Assembly: GCA_026131555.1 (NCBI GenBank)
Contig: JAMXJH010000001.1
Span: forward strand, 62,001 to 126,000
DNA: 64,000 nt
DNA from: Aerococcaceae bacterium NML190073
GTDB lineage: Bacteria; Bacillota; Bacilli; Lactobacillales; Aerococcaceae
Direction: 5' to 3'
Below the pieces are notes generated by a model. It was not told the DNA's origin. It did no database searches and worked only from the letters and a program-made list of their open reading frames with translations. Of this stretch, positions 56,266 through 64,000 are shown piece after piece; positions within the stretch are counted from its first letter, which is position 1; every line of letters starts with the position of its first letter. Both the position numbers and the translations under genes were made by a program.

Positions 56266-56297
56266 ACTTGCGCCAAGCACTTAAACGACATAAAAAT

Positions 56298-56337
56298 GGA
56301 CATACAAGCTCGCGTATTTCGATCAGCTTGTATGTCC
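56298..56337. terminator. Bidirectional terminator after rnhC
   Basis: GGACATACAAGCT pairs with AGCTTGTATGTCC around a 14-base loop and is followed by TTTATG. It lies between convergent genes. Confidence 0.82.
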
Positions 56338-56356
56338 TTTATGCTTGTTCATTCAA

Positions 56357-57457
56357 TCAATAAATATCAACTATATTTACCATAGCACCTTCAGCACCGT
56401 CAACACTGATATAACCACGGTAAACGATATCACCGGTTGCCAAATCAATGACTTCAATACGGGGAGTATCGTATTCCGCCAAATCAATTTGGTACACATA
56501 ACCGTCGTGGATATCCGCTTGCAACTTAGAGCGAGCAACTTCAATAAACTTCTGTTTTGCTTCGTCATAACGCACAATCACATGGCGGTCTTCGTCGGCA
56601 TCCCAATACGAGATGTAGATAATATCAGACGCAATATCTACATTGGCATAAGTGTACTCATCTAGCTTGAATGGCAATGGTACTTCACTTTCCTGTTCCG
56701 TTAGTGGATCGATTATCTTTACCATCGCCCGTCCATTTGCATCGTTACGAATAAAGGCGAACCGGCGTTCTGCTTTGGAACGGAGCTCCCCGTAATGGTA
56801 ACGTGGATTGCTGCTTGGTATTTCGATGTCTTTGATATACTTAACAGTCTGTTGTTCCAAGTCAATGCGATACCAGCTACCTGTCACGGAATCAATCCAT
56901 AGCTCCTTCTTCTCATACGCAAGCGCATCTAAGTTTAGTAATAAGTCTACTTGGTTGCCATTTACGGCTATTTGCAGTGTGTAACCCGCATAGACACTAG
57001 TGTCTATCGTTTCAATTTCTTTGCGTTGATATGTTCGATTTTCTTTATCAATAAGATAGTAAAAGTAGGCGGGGCCTTTTATGCCAGCCTCTACCTTAAG
57101 CCAGAATTCTCGCCCATCCGGTAGTGGCACACCATTGGCGCCACGTAAATCAGGACGATTCCACATAGGGAATAATCGCATAGTTGTTTGTGCACTCATC
57201 GGATTACGCTGAATATCCCATTGTGGATTGCTATCTAAAGCTATTGTCTTACCGTCTACAATTGTGAAAACATAATAAACGCCTTGTTGTTCATTTATAA
57301 TCAGCCCTTCAATAGATACACCCTTGATAACGTCTGTATTTCCCGCTTCATTGACTAACGTCACACGATAAGGTGCCGGAATAATTTTCACAAATGTCAA
57401 TATACCTACCGTTAAGCATAAGAAGAACCAGAACATTGTGTAATAAGGTTTCTTCAT
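56357..57457 (-). CDS. Membrane-anchored extracytoplasmic protein of unknown function (ABC operon partner)
   Basis: The 366-residue protein has one N-terminal membrane segment (about 7-25) and a beta-rich outer part. Repeated strand-turn units such as ELWIDSVTGSWYRIDLEQQ and IEVIDLATGDIVYRGYI resemble blades of a beta-propeller or quinoprotein-like fold. I do not recognise the family. It is the last gene of a four-gene operon (GntR regulator, ATPase, permease, this protein), 12 bases after the permease gene, so it probably works with the transporter. Confidence 0.85.
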   Translation of the reverse strand: MKKPYYTMFWFFLCLTVGILTFVKIIPAPYRVTLVNEAGNTDVIKGVSIEGLIINEQQGVYYVFTIVDGKTIALDSNPQWDIQRNPMSAQTTMRLFPMWNRPDLRGANGVPLPDGREFWLKVEAGIKGPAYFYYLIDKENRTYQRKEIETIDTSVYAGYTLQIAVNGNQVDLLLNLDALAYEKKELWIDSVTGSWYRIDLEQQTVKYIKDIEIPSSNPRYHYGELRSKAERRFAFIRNDANGRAMVKIIDPLTEQESEVPLPFKLDEYTYANVDIASDIIYISYWDADEDRHVIVRYDEAKQKFIEVARSKLQADIHDGYVYQIDLAEYDTPRIEVIDLATGDIVYRGYISVDGAEGAMVNIVDIY

Positions 57458-57469
57458 GATATTCCCTCC

Positions 57470-58288
57470 TTAAATGCTGATGTGACGTTTCATCAAATAA
57501 TGCATGATACTGAGATGCCAAACGAGCCATACCACCACAAACAGCGCCAAGTACAGGTATATTTCGTGTTGGATTAGGATGATATTGGCAACGATGTTCA
57601 TACATGCGCTGATTAATAGGACGCTGAGTACGGAATAGCTTATGAGTGAACCAATCATAATCGCAAAACTTTTTGCTTGAAGACTGAAGAAGCCGACGAC
57701 TAAATTCGTTATCCAGACCAAAAAACCGAAGCCCATGGCATAAATTAGCACGAAAGCGCGGAAATCCTTTGGTAGGAATAAGATGTCGAATATGCTACTT
57801 GTGAAAACATAATTGAGTTCCCGTACCGGACTACTCACAGATTGTCCGCTAAAGAAACTTTGTAAGCTAATATTCGTGGCATAGGTAAACACTACTTGCA
57901 CTGCCAGCAACCCAAAAATCATCAGCATCAAACTCGTTAACTTCGCATAAGCAATGGTCACTCTTTTGCCGGGGAGCAGAAGTAAGCGATAGATGAAATT
58001 GCCTTGGAAACGCCACTCACGAATCCAAGTGTAGAAGGCATACAACAACATAGCGGTAATCGCCGCACCTACAACCATTGCGAACGTCATATGATAGGAC
58101 ACGAAATAGCCGAAATGAATTTCCGGCACATTCCCGTACAGCTCCGGATTGCGACGCTGTTCGAGATAGCGAATTGTTTGCCAAATGATGAAGATAAGCT
58201 CCCAACCAAAAACACCGGCAATCAAACTCAAGTAGAATTTCTTGGAACGATTCATCTCGTGAATAACTAATTGTTTGAATTTCTTCAT
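57470..58288 (-). CDS. ABC transporter permease, six membrane segments
   Basis: The 272-residue polytopic protein has about six membrane helices (near 18-36, 68-90, 115-140, 155-178, 195-215 and 225-260). It begins with a short cytosolic amphipathic region, MKKFKQLVIHEMNRSKKF, like YtrC/D or ABC-2 permeases of YtrBCDEF-type systems. The start follows the ATPase stop by one base. It has no substrate-binding domain. The transported substrate is unknown; related operons respond to cell-wall antibiotics. Confidence 0.87.
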   Translation of the reverse strand: MKKFKQLVIHEMNRSKKFYLSLIAGVFGWELIFIIWQTIRYLEQRRNPELYGNVPEIHFGYFVSYHMTFAMVVGAAITAMLLYAFYTWIREWRFQGNFIYRLLLLPGKRVTIAYAKLTSLMLMIFGLLAVQVVFTYATNISLQSFFSGQSVSSPVRELNYVFTSSIFDILFLPKDFRAFVLIYAMGFGFLVWITNLVVGFFSLQAKSFAIMIGSLISYSVLSVLLISACMNIVANIILIQHEIYLYLALFVVVWLVWHLSIMHYLMKRHISI

Positions 58289-58289
58289 C

Positions 58290-58973
58290 CTAGTCCACCT
58301 CCCTCAACACATCAATGACACTCTTACCTTCGGTTTCGCGCAATGTTTCCAAATAGAAGTCGCGTGCAACTCGACCATCTTGTAGCAAAACAACACGATC
58401 AATCAAATGTTCAATTTCATTGATTTCATGTGTAGACAACAAGACTCCTTTACCTTCTACTAATTTCGTCGTGAATACTTGGGCGATTTGCTCTCTTGAC
58501 AGAATATCAATCCCGCTGAACGGCTCATCCATGATTAAATAATCGCTATCGAGCGCCAACCCCATGACTAGATTCACTTTTGCGACGGTTCCTTTCGACA
58601 AGTCGGCAATGCGATCGGTCACATGCAATTTGAAGAAATCTAATACTTCCAACGCTTTTTTCTCATTGAAATTCGGATAGAATGTTCGCATGAACGTCAA
58701 TGCTTCATGAATCGTCCAATCTTTCAAGACGATAATTTGGTCGGGAATGTAGGATATTCGTGAGAAATTATCTACTGTAATCGGCTCGCCGTCTATCAAC
58801 AACTCACCTTCATCAATCGGAAAAAGTTGCATAATCGCATTCATCACGGTTGTTTTACCCGTACCGTTCACACCTACTAGACACGTGATTTCTCCGGGTT
58901 TTACCGTGAAATTGACTTCTTTTAATACATGCTTCTTACCGAAAGACTTCTTTAGACGCTTAATTTCCAGCAT
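58290..58973 (-). CDS. ABC transporter ATP-binding protein (YtrB-like)
   Basis: The 227-residue ATPase has Walker A GVNGTGKTT, a signature region in which the usual LSGGQ is replaced by LSKGTVAKVNL, Walker B YLIMDEPFSG and a switch His in LSTHEINEIEH. The degenerate signature is common in YtrB/EcfA-unrelated exporters paired with GntR regulators. ATG 58973 follows AGGAAGG; a GTG at 58982 is in frame but less well placed. Its start overlaps the gntR-type gene by 14 bases. Confidence 0.93.
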   Translation of the reverse strand: MLEIKRLKKSFGKKHVLKEVNFTVKPGEITCLVGVNGTGKTTVMNAIMQLFPIDEGELLIDGEPITVDNFSRISYIPDQIIVLKDWTIHEALTFMRTFYPNFNEKKALEVLDFFKLHVTDRIADLSKGTVAKVNLVMGLALDSDYLIMDEPFSGIDILSREQIAQVFTTKLVEGKGVLLSTHEINEIEHLIDRVVLLQDGRVARDFYLETLRETEGKSVIDVLREVD

Positions 58974-59349
58974 AGATTTCACCTTCCTCTCCCGTTTGTG
59001 TAACGCATTCTGTCAACAATGTCAGCAACTCCTGCCGTTCCAAATTGAGCGGTTGAACTGCTTGACGGAATAGTTCCACGGCTTCGCGCACTAATTCTTG
59101 TTTGAGATGTACTAGGCGTTCCGTATCTTCCGTCAACCGACTTGTTACATTCGCTTCCGTCATAATCAATCCTTCCTCCTCCATTATCTTGTACGCACGT
59201 TGCACAGTATTCGGATTGATACTCATCTGTTGCGCTAATTCGCGTCTCGATGGCAAAATATCGCCCGGTCGATACGTACCATTGACAAACGATTGCTTGA
59301 AATATTGAACTAGCTGCTCGTAGATTGGCAACCGTTTATTAAATTCCAT
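58960..59349 (-). CDS. GntR family repressor, YtrA subfamily
   Basis: The 129-residue protein has an N-terminal winged helix (about 1-70, RLPIYEQLVQYFKQSFVNGT, PSRRELAQQMSINPNTVQRA) and a short C-terminal helical segment, the small size typical of YtrA-type regulators. It heads the operon and overlaps the ATPase gene. ATG 59349 has AAAGGAGGA. Two matching operators overlap its promoter region, so it should repress its own operon. In Bacillus, YtrA operons are induced by lipid II-binding antibiotics; the inducer here is unknown. Confidence 0.92.
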   Translation of the reverse strand: MEFNKRLPIYEQLVQYFKQSFVNGTYRPGDILPSRRELAQQMSINPNTVQRAYKIMEEEGLIMTEANVTSRLTEDTERLVHLKQELVREAVELFRQAVQPLNLERQELLTLLTECVTQTGEEGEIYAGN

Positions 59350-59382
59350 GCAAACTCCTCCTTTCTTAGTGTTCCGCCACAC

Positions 59383-59431
59383 TGTACTAACATCTTAATA
59401 CACTTCATAACTGTATTATACCATTAATACA
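59383..59431 (-). promoter_or_regulatory. Two YtrA-like operators
   Basis: TGTATTA (59412-59418) and TAATACA (59425-59431) form a perfect inverted repeat with a 6-base spacer. A second copy, TGTACTA (59383-59389) and TAATACA (59396-59402), has the same spacing and one mismatch. The centres are 29 bp apart, close to three helical turns, and the first covers the -10 box. Confidence 0.78.
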
Positions 59432-59442
59432 CCATGTGTCAA
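59415..59442 (-). promoter_or_regulatory. Promoter of the gntR-ABC operon
   Basis: The minus strand has TTGACA (59437-59442), a 16-base spacer and TATAAT (59415-59420), both perfect hexamers. The upstream operator overlaps the -10. Confidence 0.82.
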
Positions 59443-59454
59443 CGCTTCCATTCC

Positions 59455-59503
59455 AAAAAAAATCAAAACGACACCCGCTCACAATGAAAAGCACGGTGTC
59501 GTT
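59455..59503 (-). terminator. Terminator of thrC
   Basis: AACGACACC (59467-59475) pairs with GGTGTCGTT (59495-59503); the minus strand then runs into TTTTGATTTTTTTT. Confidence 0.9.
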
Positions 59504-59515
59504 TGTTGTATTCTC

Positions 59516-61006
59516 TTAAATTAAAGCGTCCAAGATTGCGCGCTTCATTTCTGTTGTTGGGACAATTTTGCGGTGGAGAATTGGGGCTTTGCGTACAGTT
59601 GCCACTGAGGTCGGCACTGGCAAACCGGTGAAGGCGTGAAGTTGATCCAACAAGTCGAAATCCGACCATTCCGCTTGGACTTCGCTCAATGTTTCCATAA
59701 CAATACGCGGAAACTTATACGGCGTAGCTGTTGCCATGACAATCGTCGGTGTGCGGTCATTGGTTTGCTCGACATAACGCTTATACACCGAAAAAGCCGT
59801 CGCCGTATGCGGTTCTATAACATAACGATGCTGTTCCCACGTTCGCTTAATCGCTCGCGCTGTCGCACCTTCACTGGCATCTCGCACATAGAAATCTTGT
59901 AATTTATTCACGATGCCACCGGATAATTCATACGCACCGGCCGCCTCAAGTGTTTGCATCAACAAAGTCGTTTCTGTATCTTGCTCATCGACTAATTCAT
60001 AAACTAAACGCTCTAAATTGCTGGCGACACGCACATCCATGGCCGGTGAACTGGTCGCAATCAACGGACGATGACGATTGTATAACCCTTCGTGAAAGAA
60101 ATCCACCAATACATTATTCAAATTGGTAGCGCAGAGTAATTTGGCGATTGGAACTCCCATCATCTTTGCATAATAACCAGATAGAATATTCCCGAAATTA
60201 CCGGTCGGCACGGCTATATTAATCGCCTCGCCTGCCTGAACCGCGCCACGCTTGACTAGCTGTGCATAAGCAAAAACATAATAAACCATCTGCACAATAA
60301 TGCGCCCAATATTGATTGAATTAGCGCTGGAGAACTGGAATCCTCTTGCGGCGAGCGTTTGTTGTAATTCCTCATTTGCCAATAAGGCTTTGACTTTTGC
60401 TTGCACATCGTCAAATGTACCTTCTACGCCGATAATCGTTTCATTATCACCGCTCTGTGTCAATAATTGTTGCGCCTGAATCGGTGTCACATAATCTTTC
60501 GGATAGAAGACGATGACTTGCGTACGTTCTACATCTGCAAACCCTGACATCACCGCCTTACCGGTGTTGCCGGCTGAAGCGGTTAAGATAACCATTTGAT
60601 GTTTCAGATGGTTTTTCTTCGCGGAATGAGTCATTAAATGCGGCAAAATCGATAATGCCATGTCCTTGAAAACACCGGTACTTCCATGAAACAATTCCAA
60701 CACATGCAACTGTTCATTGAGCGAAACAAGTGGCGTGATATGCGCATCATCAAATCCTTTATCATAAGCAGCTGCGATACAAGTACGCAACTCTCCTTCA
60801 GTAAAATCCGTTAAATAATGGCGTAACACTTCATAAGCAATCTCTTGGTAAGAACACTCCCCTAGATGCGTCCAATTGAAGTCAACTTGTGGAATATACT
60901 CCGGGACGTAGAGCCCGCCATCGACCGCAATCCCCTTTAAGATAGCTTGTGATGCTGTAATGCGCTCTGCTTTGTTGCGCGTGCTGTGATACATCAATTC
61001 CGTCAT
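59516..61006 (-). CDS. thrC: Threonine synthase
   Basis: The 496-residue PLP enzyme starts MTELMYHSTRNKAERIT and shows LFHGSTGVFKDMALS with the Schiff-base lysine, ILTASAGNTGKAVMSG and PTGNFGNILSG for phosphate binding. The length matches the long (fold-type II, E. coli-like) class. It converts O-phosphohomoserine to threonine. ATG 61006 is chosen after GAGGGGG. No other threonine pathway genes are adjacent. It is followed by a terminator and separated from pheT by another. Confidence 0.96.
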   Translation of the reverse strand: MTELMYHSTRNKAERITASQAILKGIAVDGGLYVPEYIPQVDFNWTHLGECSYQEIAYEVLRHYLTDFTEGELRTCIAAAYDKGFDDAHITPLVSLNEQLHVLELFHGSTGVFKDMALSILPHLMTHSAKKNHLKHQMVILTASAGNTGKAVMSGFADVERTQVIVFYPKDYVTPIQAQQLLTQSGDNETIIGVEGTFDDVQAKVKALLANEELQQTLAARGFQFSSANSINIGRIIVQMVYYVFAYAQLVKRGAVQAGEAINIAVPTGNFGNILSGYYAKMMGVPIAKLLCATNLNNVLVDFFHEGLYNRHRPLIATSSPAMDVRVASNLERLVYELVDEQDTETTLLMQTLEAAGAYELSGGIVNKLQDFYVRDASEGATARAIKRTWEQHRYVIEPHTATAFSVYKRYVEQTNDRTPTIVMATATPYKFPRIVMETLSEVQAEWSDFDLLDQLHAFTGLPVPTSVATVRKAPILHRKIVPTTEMKRAILDALI

Positions 61007-61023
61007 ACAAATCCCCCTCACTT

Positions 61024-61078
61024 AAAAAAACTCGAATTGTTTAGACTAATCTTTACATTCAGTCTACCAATTCGAGTT
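61024..61078 (-). terminator. Terminator after pheST
   Basis: AACTCGAATTG and TAGACT pair with their complements in a long hairpin (61030-61077); the minus strand continues with TTTTTTT. Confidence 0.9.
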
Positions 61079-61139
61079 CATGAGGTCAATGAAGTTATTC
61101 AATTAAGCAAACACAATGACACTTCGACAGCTACGCCCG

Positions 61140-63563
61140 CTAACGGATTTCCAAACCTTCAATTTGCTGCAAGGCTTGCGTTACCTTGTTCATTGCGCTC
61201 AACACATCTTCGTCGGTTAAGGTGCGAGCCGGATTTTGGAACGTTAAACGATAAGCGAGTGATTTTTTGCCTGGAAAAAGGGCTGCATTAACGAATAAGT
61301 CGAACAATTCAACGGATACGAGATTGTTGCCTCCGTGCGCTTGAATCGTGTCCGCCAATGTGTGGTGTGCCACACTATCCTCAACCAGCAACGCCAAATC
61401 GCGTGAAGTTGACGGATATTTCGGAATCGCTCGTTGCACCAATGCGGGGCGCGTTGCCGCTAAGATTGCATCTAAATTCATCTCCGCAAAAAAGGTCGCT
61501 TCCTCAAGGTCGTACTCGCGAGCTAATTTCGGATGAATTTGTCCAAGAAGTCCGATAACTTCCCCATTCAACAAGATTTCCGCTGTCCGTCCCGGATGGA
61601 ATTCAGCCACCGTATTCACCGCACGATAACTTACTTGCGACGTTAAGCGTACCGCTTCGAAATACCCTTCCACCATACCTTTCAAATCGAAGAAGTCATA
61701 AGGTAATGCCTTGCTGTACCACGTTGCAGATGTTTTTTGTCCGGAAAGGAATAGCGCTAGACGTTCTTCTTCCAGCGGTTGAACATTCGCTCCTTGCCCG
61801 TAAAATACTTTCCCTGTTTCGTAGAAAGCTAATTGCTTGTTGTTACGCGCTTGGTTATAGCGGGCGATTTCTAATAGCGCCGGGAACATACTTTGGCGTA
61901 AAACAGAACGTTCTTCACTCATTGGGAAATCCAAATGAACAAGTGGGTGATTCGGCGAACGTAATAATTCCGCTTGTTTCGGCGAAGTTAAGACATAGCT
62001 AATCGTCTGATTGAGTCCGAAGCCTTCACAAATGGTACGCGTTTGACGTACTAGACGCTGTTTGGCACTCAATTGCCCCGGTGTGCTCGGAACCGCCGGC
62101 AATGTCGCCGGCAAACGGTCATAACCATAAATACGCGCAATTTCTTCAAGAATATCTGCTTCAATTGTAATATCCCAACGGCGTGCCGGTACCTTCACAG
62201 TGAAACTTTCCGCTTCCAATGCACATTCGAAGCCTAATCTTTGGAAAATTTCCGCTACTTCTTGTGGACTCAATGTAATCCCTAACTTTTGCGGAATACG
62301 GTCATATCGCACCGTAATGCTCGGTTCGCAAACTTCTAATGTATCCACTTCAGCTACACCTGCTGCGACATGTCCGCCTCCAAGCTGTGCCATCCAAATA
62401 GCCGCTTGCTCACCGGCTTCGTGAATTGTTGCTAAGTTGATGCCTTTTTCGAAGCGGGCGCTGGATTCTGAACGCAAATTGAACTTCTTGGAAGTTGTAC
62501 GAACACGAATCGGGTCAAAGACCGCCGTTTCTAACAAAATATTGCGTGTCGTTTCCGTCACTTCTGAGTCTAATCCACCCATTACTCCAGCTAAGGCGAT
62601 TGGCGTTTCACCATCCATAATCAACATATCTTCACTGGACAGTATGCGTTCTACACCGTCTAATGTTGTAAACTTCATACCTTCTGACGCTACTTGAACA
62701 GACACATTTTTGTGCGATAACGTATCGTAATCGAAGGCGTGCATCGGTTGTCCATACAATAGCAAGAAATAATTTGTAATGTCGACAATATTGTTAATTG
62801 GACGAATGCCGGCTTTCATCAGACGCATTTGTAACCAAAGCGGGCTTTCGCCGATTCTAACATTACGGATCAAGCGCAATTGGTATTTCGGTGCCAACAT
62901 CTCATCTTTGACAGATACTTGTACAGACTCGTTCACATCGCTCGACGAATCGAAATGTACGTTCTCCTTTAAAGCAAATTCTGGCTGTTGATGCGTAATT
63001 GCTCCAACTTCATGTGCGGCACCACGCATACTCAATGCATCCGCTCGGTTCGGTGTAATCGATAACTCCAACACAGAGTCATTTAGTTTCAGATAGTCGA
63101 CCACACTGTCCCCCACAGGCGCGTCCTTCGGCAACAAGAACAAGCCGTCGGCATATTGCTTCGGTACCACAGAATCGCTGAATCCTAATTCTTGCAATGA
63201 ACAGAGCATTCCTTCCGACACTTCACCACGCAATTTACCTTTCTTAATCTTGATTCCTCCCGGCAAAATCGCCCCCGGTAAAGCCGTAATCACTTTTGCC
63301 CCGACAACCACATTGTCCGCACCACAAACAATTTGCAACAAATCGCCTTCACCGACATATACTTCACAAATGTGTAAGTGATCGCTGTTCGGATGGTCGA
63401 CAACGCTCACAACACGCCCAATCACAAGGTTCGATATTCCCTCTGCAAAATTCTCGACACCTTCAATTTCAATACCGGTACGAGACATTTTGTCGGCGAG
63501 TGTGGTAGCCGGCCATTCATCTAAATTTAGGAAATCTTGTAGCCATTCAACTGATAGTTTCAT
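61140..63563 (-). CDS. pheT: Phenylalanine-tRNA ligase beta subunit
   Basis: The 807-residue protein has a tRNA-binding EMAP-like domain (about 38-150), B3/B4 editing domain (about 200-385), B5 domain (about 410-480), catalytic-core-like domain and a C-terminal ferredoxin-fold anticodon-binding domain (about 714-806, KYPSTSRDLALLV). It forms an alpha2-beta2 enzyme with PheS and hydrolyses mischarged tyrosine. ATG lies directly after the pheS stop (TAGATG). Confidence 0.98.
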   Translation of the reverse strand: MKLSVEWLQDFLNLDEWPATTLADKMSRTGIEIEGVENFAEGISNLVIGRVVSVVDHPNSDHLHICEVYVGEGDLLQIVCGADNVVVGAKVITALPGAILPGGIKIKKGKLRGEVSEGMLCSLQELGFSDSVVPKQYADGLFLLPKDAPVGDSVVDYLKLNDSVLELSITPNRADALSMRGAAHEVGAITHQQPEFALKENVHFDSSSDVNESVQVSVKDEMLAPKYQLRLIRNVRIGESPLWLQMRLMKAGIRPINNIVDITNYFLLLYGQPMHAFDYDTLSHKNVSVQVASEGMKFTTLDGVERILSSEDMLIMDGETPIALAGVMGGLDSEVTETTRNILLETAVFDPIRVRTTSKKFNLRSESSARFEKGINLATIHEAGEQAAIWMAQLGGGHVAAGVAEVDTLEVCEPSITVRYDRIPQKLGITLSPQEVAEIFQRLGFECALEAESFTVKVPARRWDITIEADILEEIARIYGYDRLPATLPAVPSTPGQLSAKQRLVRQTRTICEGFGLNQTISYVLTSPKQAELLRSPNHPLVHLDFPMSEERSVLRQSMFPALLEIARYNQARNNKQLAFYETGKVFYGQGANVQPLEEERLALFLSGQKTSATWYSKALPYDFFDLKGMVEGYFEAVRLTSQVSYRAVNTVAEFHPGRTAEILLNGEVIGLLGQIHPKLAREYDLEEATFFAEMNLDAILAATRPALVQRAIPKYPSTSRDLALLVEDSVAHHTLADTIQAHGGNNLVSVELFDLFVNAALFPGKKSLAYRLTFQNPARTLTDEDVLSAMNKVTQALQQIEGLEIR

Positions 63564-64000
<437 letters not shown>

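Noticed and set aside
61007-61139. T-box leader before thrC
   Set aside because: The spacer is only 133 bp, lacks the AGGGTGGNACCGCG core and is explained by the pheST terminator.

Overview
The window comes from a low-GC Gram-positive chromosome, most likely a Lactobacillales member near Aerococcaceae/Carnobacteriaceae. This is inferred from zinc-free L31, the infC-rpmI-rplT order, SpxH-, KtrAB- and YtoI-type genes, an LPXTG surface protein and strong AGGAGG ribosome sites; no 16S gene is present. Most of it is conserved housekeeping sequence, mainly on the minus strand, with several accessory patches.

Layout. 1-2466 (minus) is a compact operon: D-Ala-D-Ala carboxypeptidase, M42 aminopeptidase, VOC protein, a 42-residue microprotein and a gene leaving the window. 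2658-6925 (plus) holds an exported FMN/FAD reductase followed by a YesM/YesN-type two-component system. 7130-10543 (minus) has L31B, a NodB-type deacetylase and cardiolipin synthase. 10789-23586 is one 4265-residue LPXTG adhesin with 23 tandem modules of about 160 residues. 23881-29789 (minus) has tkt, deoC, rsmE, prmA, a DUF6176 gene, gloA and cdd. 29903-31645 (plus) has a DUF368/PopT-like transporter and an SpxH-like protein. 31757-35108 has an L,D-transpeptidase and the infC-rpmI-rplT operon with a candidate L20 leader. 35238-37106 is a small AT-rich patch: a membrane protein, an AraC regulator and gene debris (truncated acetyltransferase, decayed rlmH copy). 37107-44861 has rlmH, ktrB-ktrA, a class A beta-lactamase-like serine hydrolase, an ASCH protein, rlmN, nrnA and ytoI.

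44862-48523 is an AT-rich insertion-like region: about 0.77 kb without a convincing gene, a possible 17-residue hydrophobic peptide gene, a half-size ABC exporter and a divergent Rgg/MutR-type regulator. This is the best candidate for an undescribed peptide-signalling or peptide-export system. 48624-56265 returns to core genes: dinB with a consensus promoter carrying a LexA box, yajC, tgt, mutS2, cvpA, zapA, rnhC and a possible small RNA. 56357-59349 is a YtrA-like GntR/ABC operon with paired operators. 59516-64000 has thrC, pheT and the 3' part of pheS.

Functional themes are envelope building and modification (VanY-like, NodB, cardiolipin synthase, L,D-transpeptidase, PopT-like, serine hydrolase, giant adhesin), RNA modification and translation (rsmE, prmA, rlmH, rlmN, tgt, ribosomal proteins, pheST) and DNA maintenance (dinB, mutS2, rnhC).
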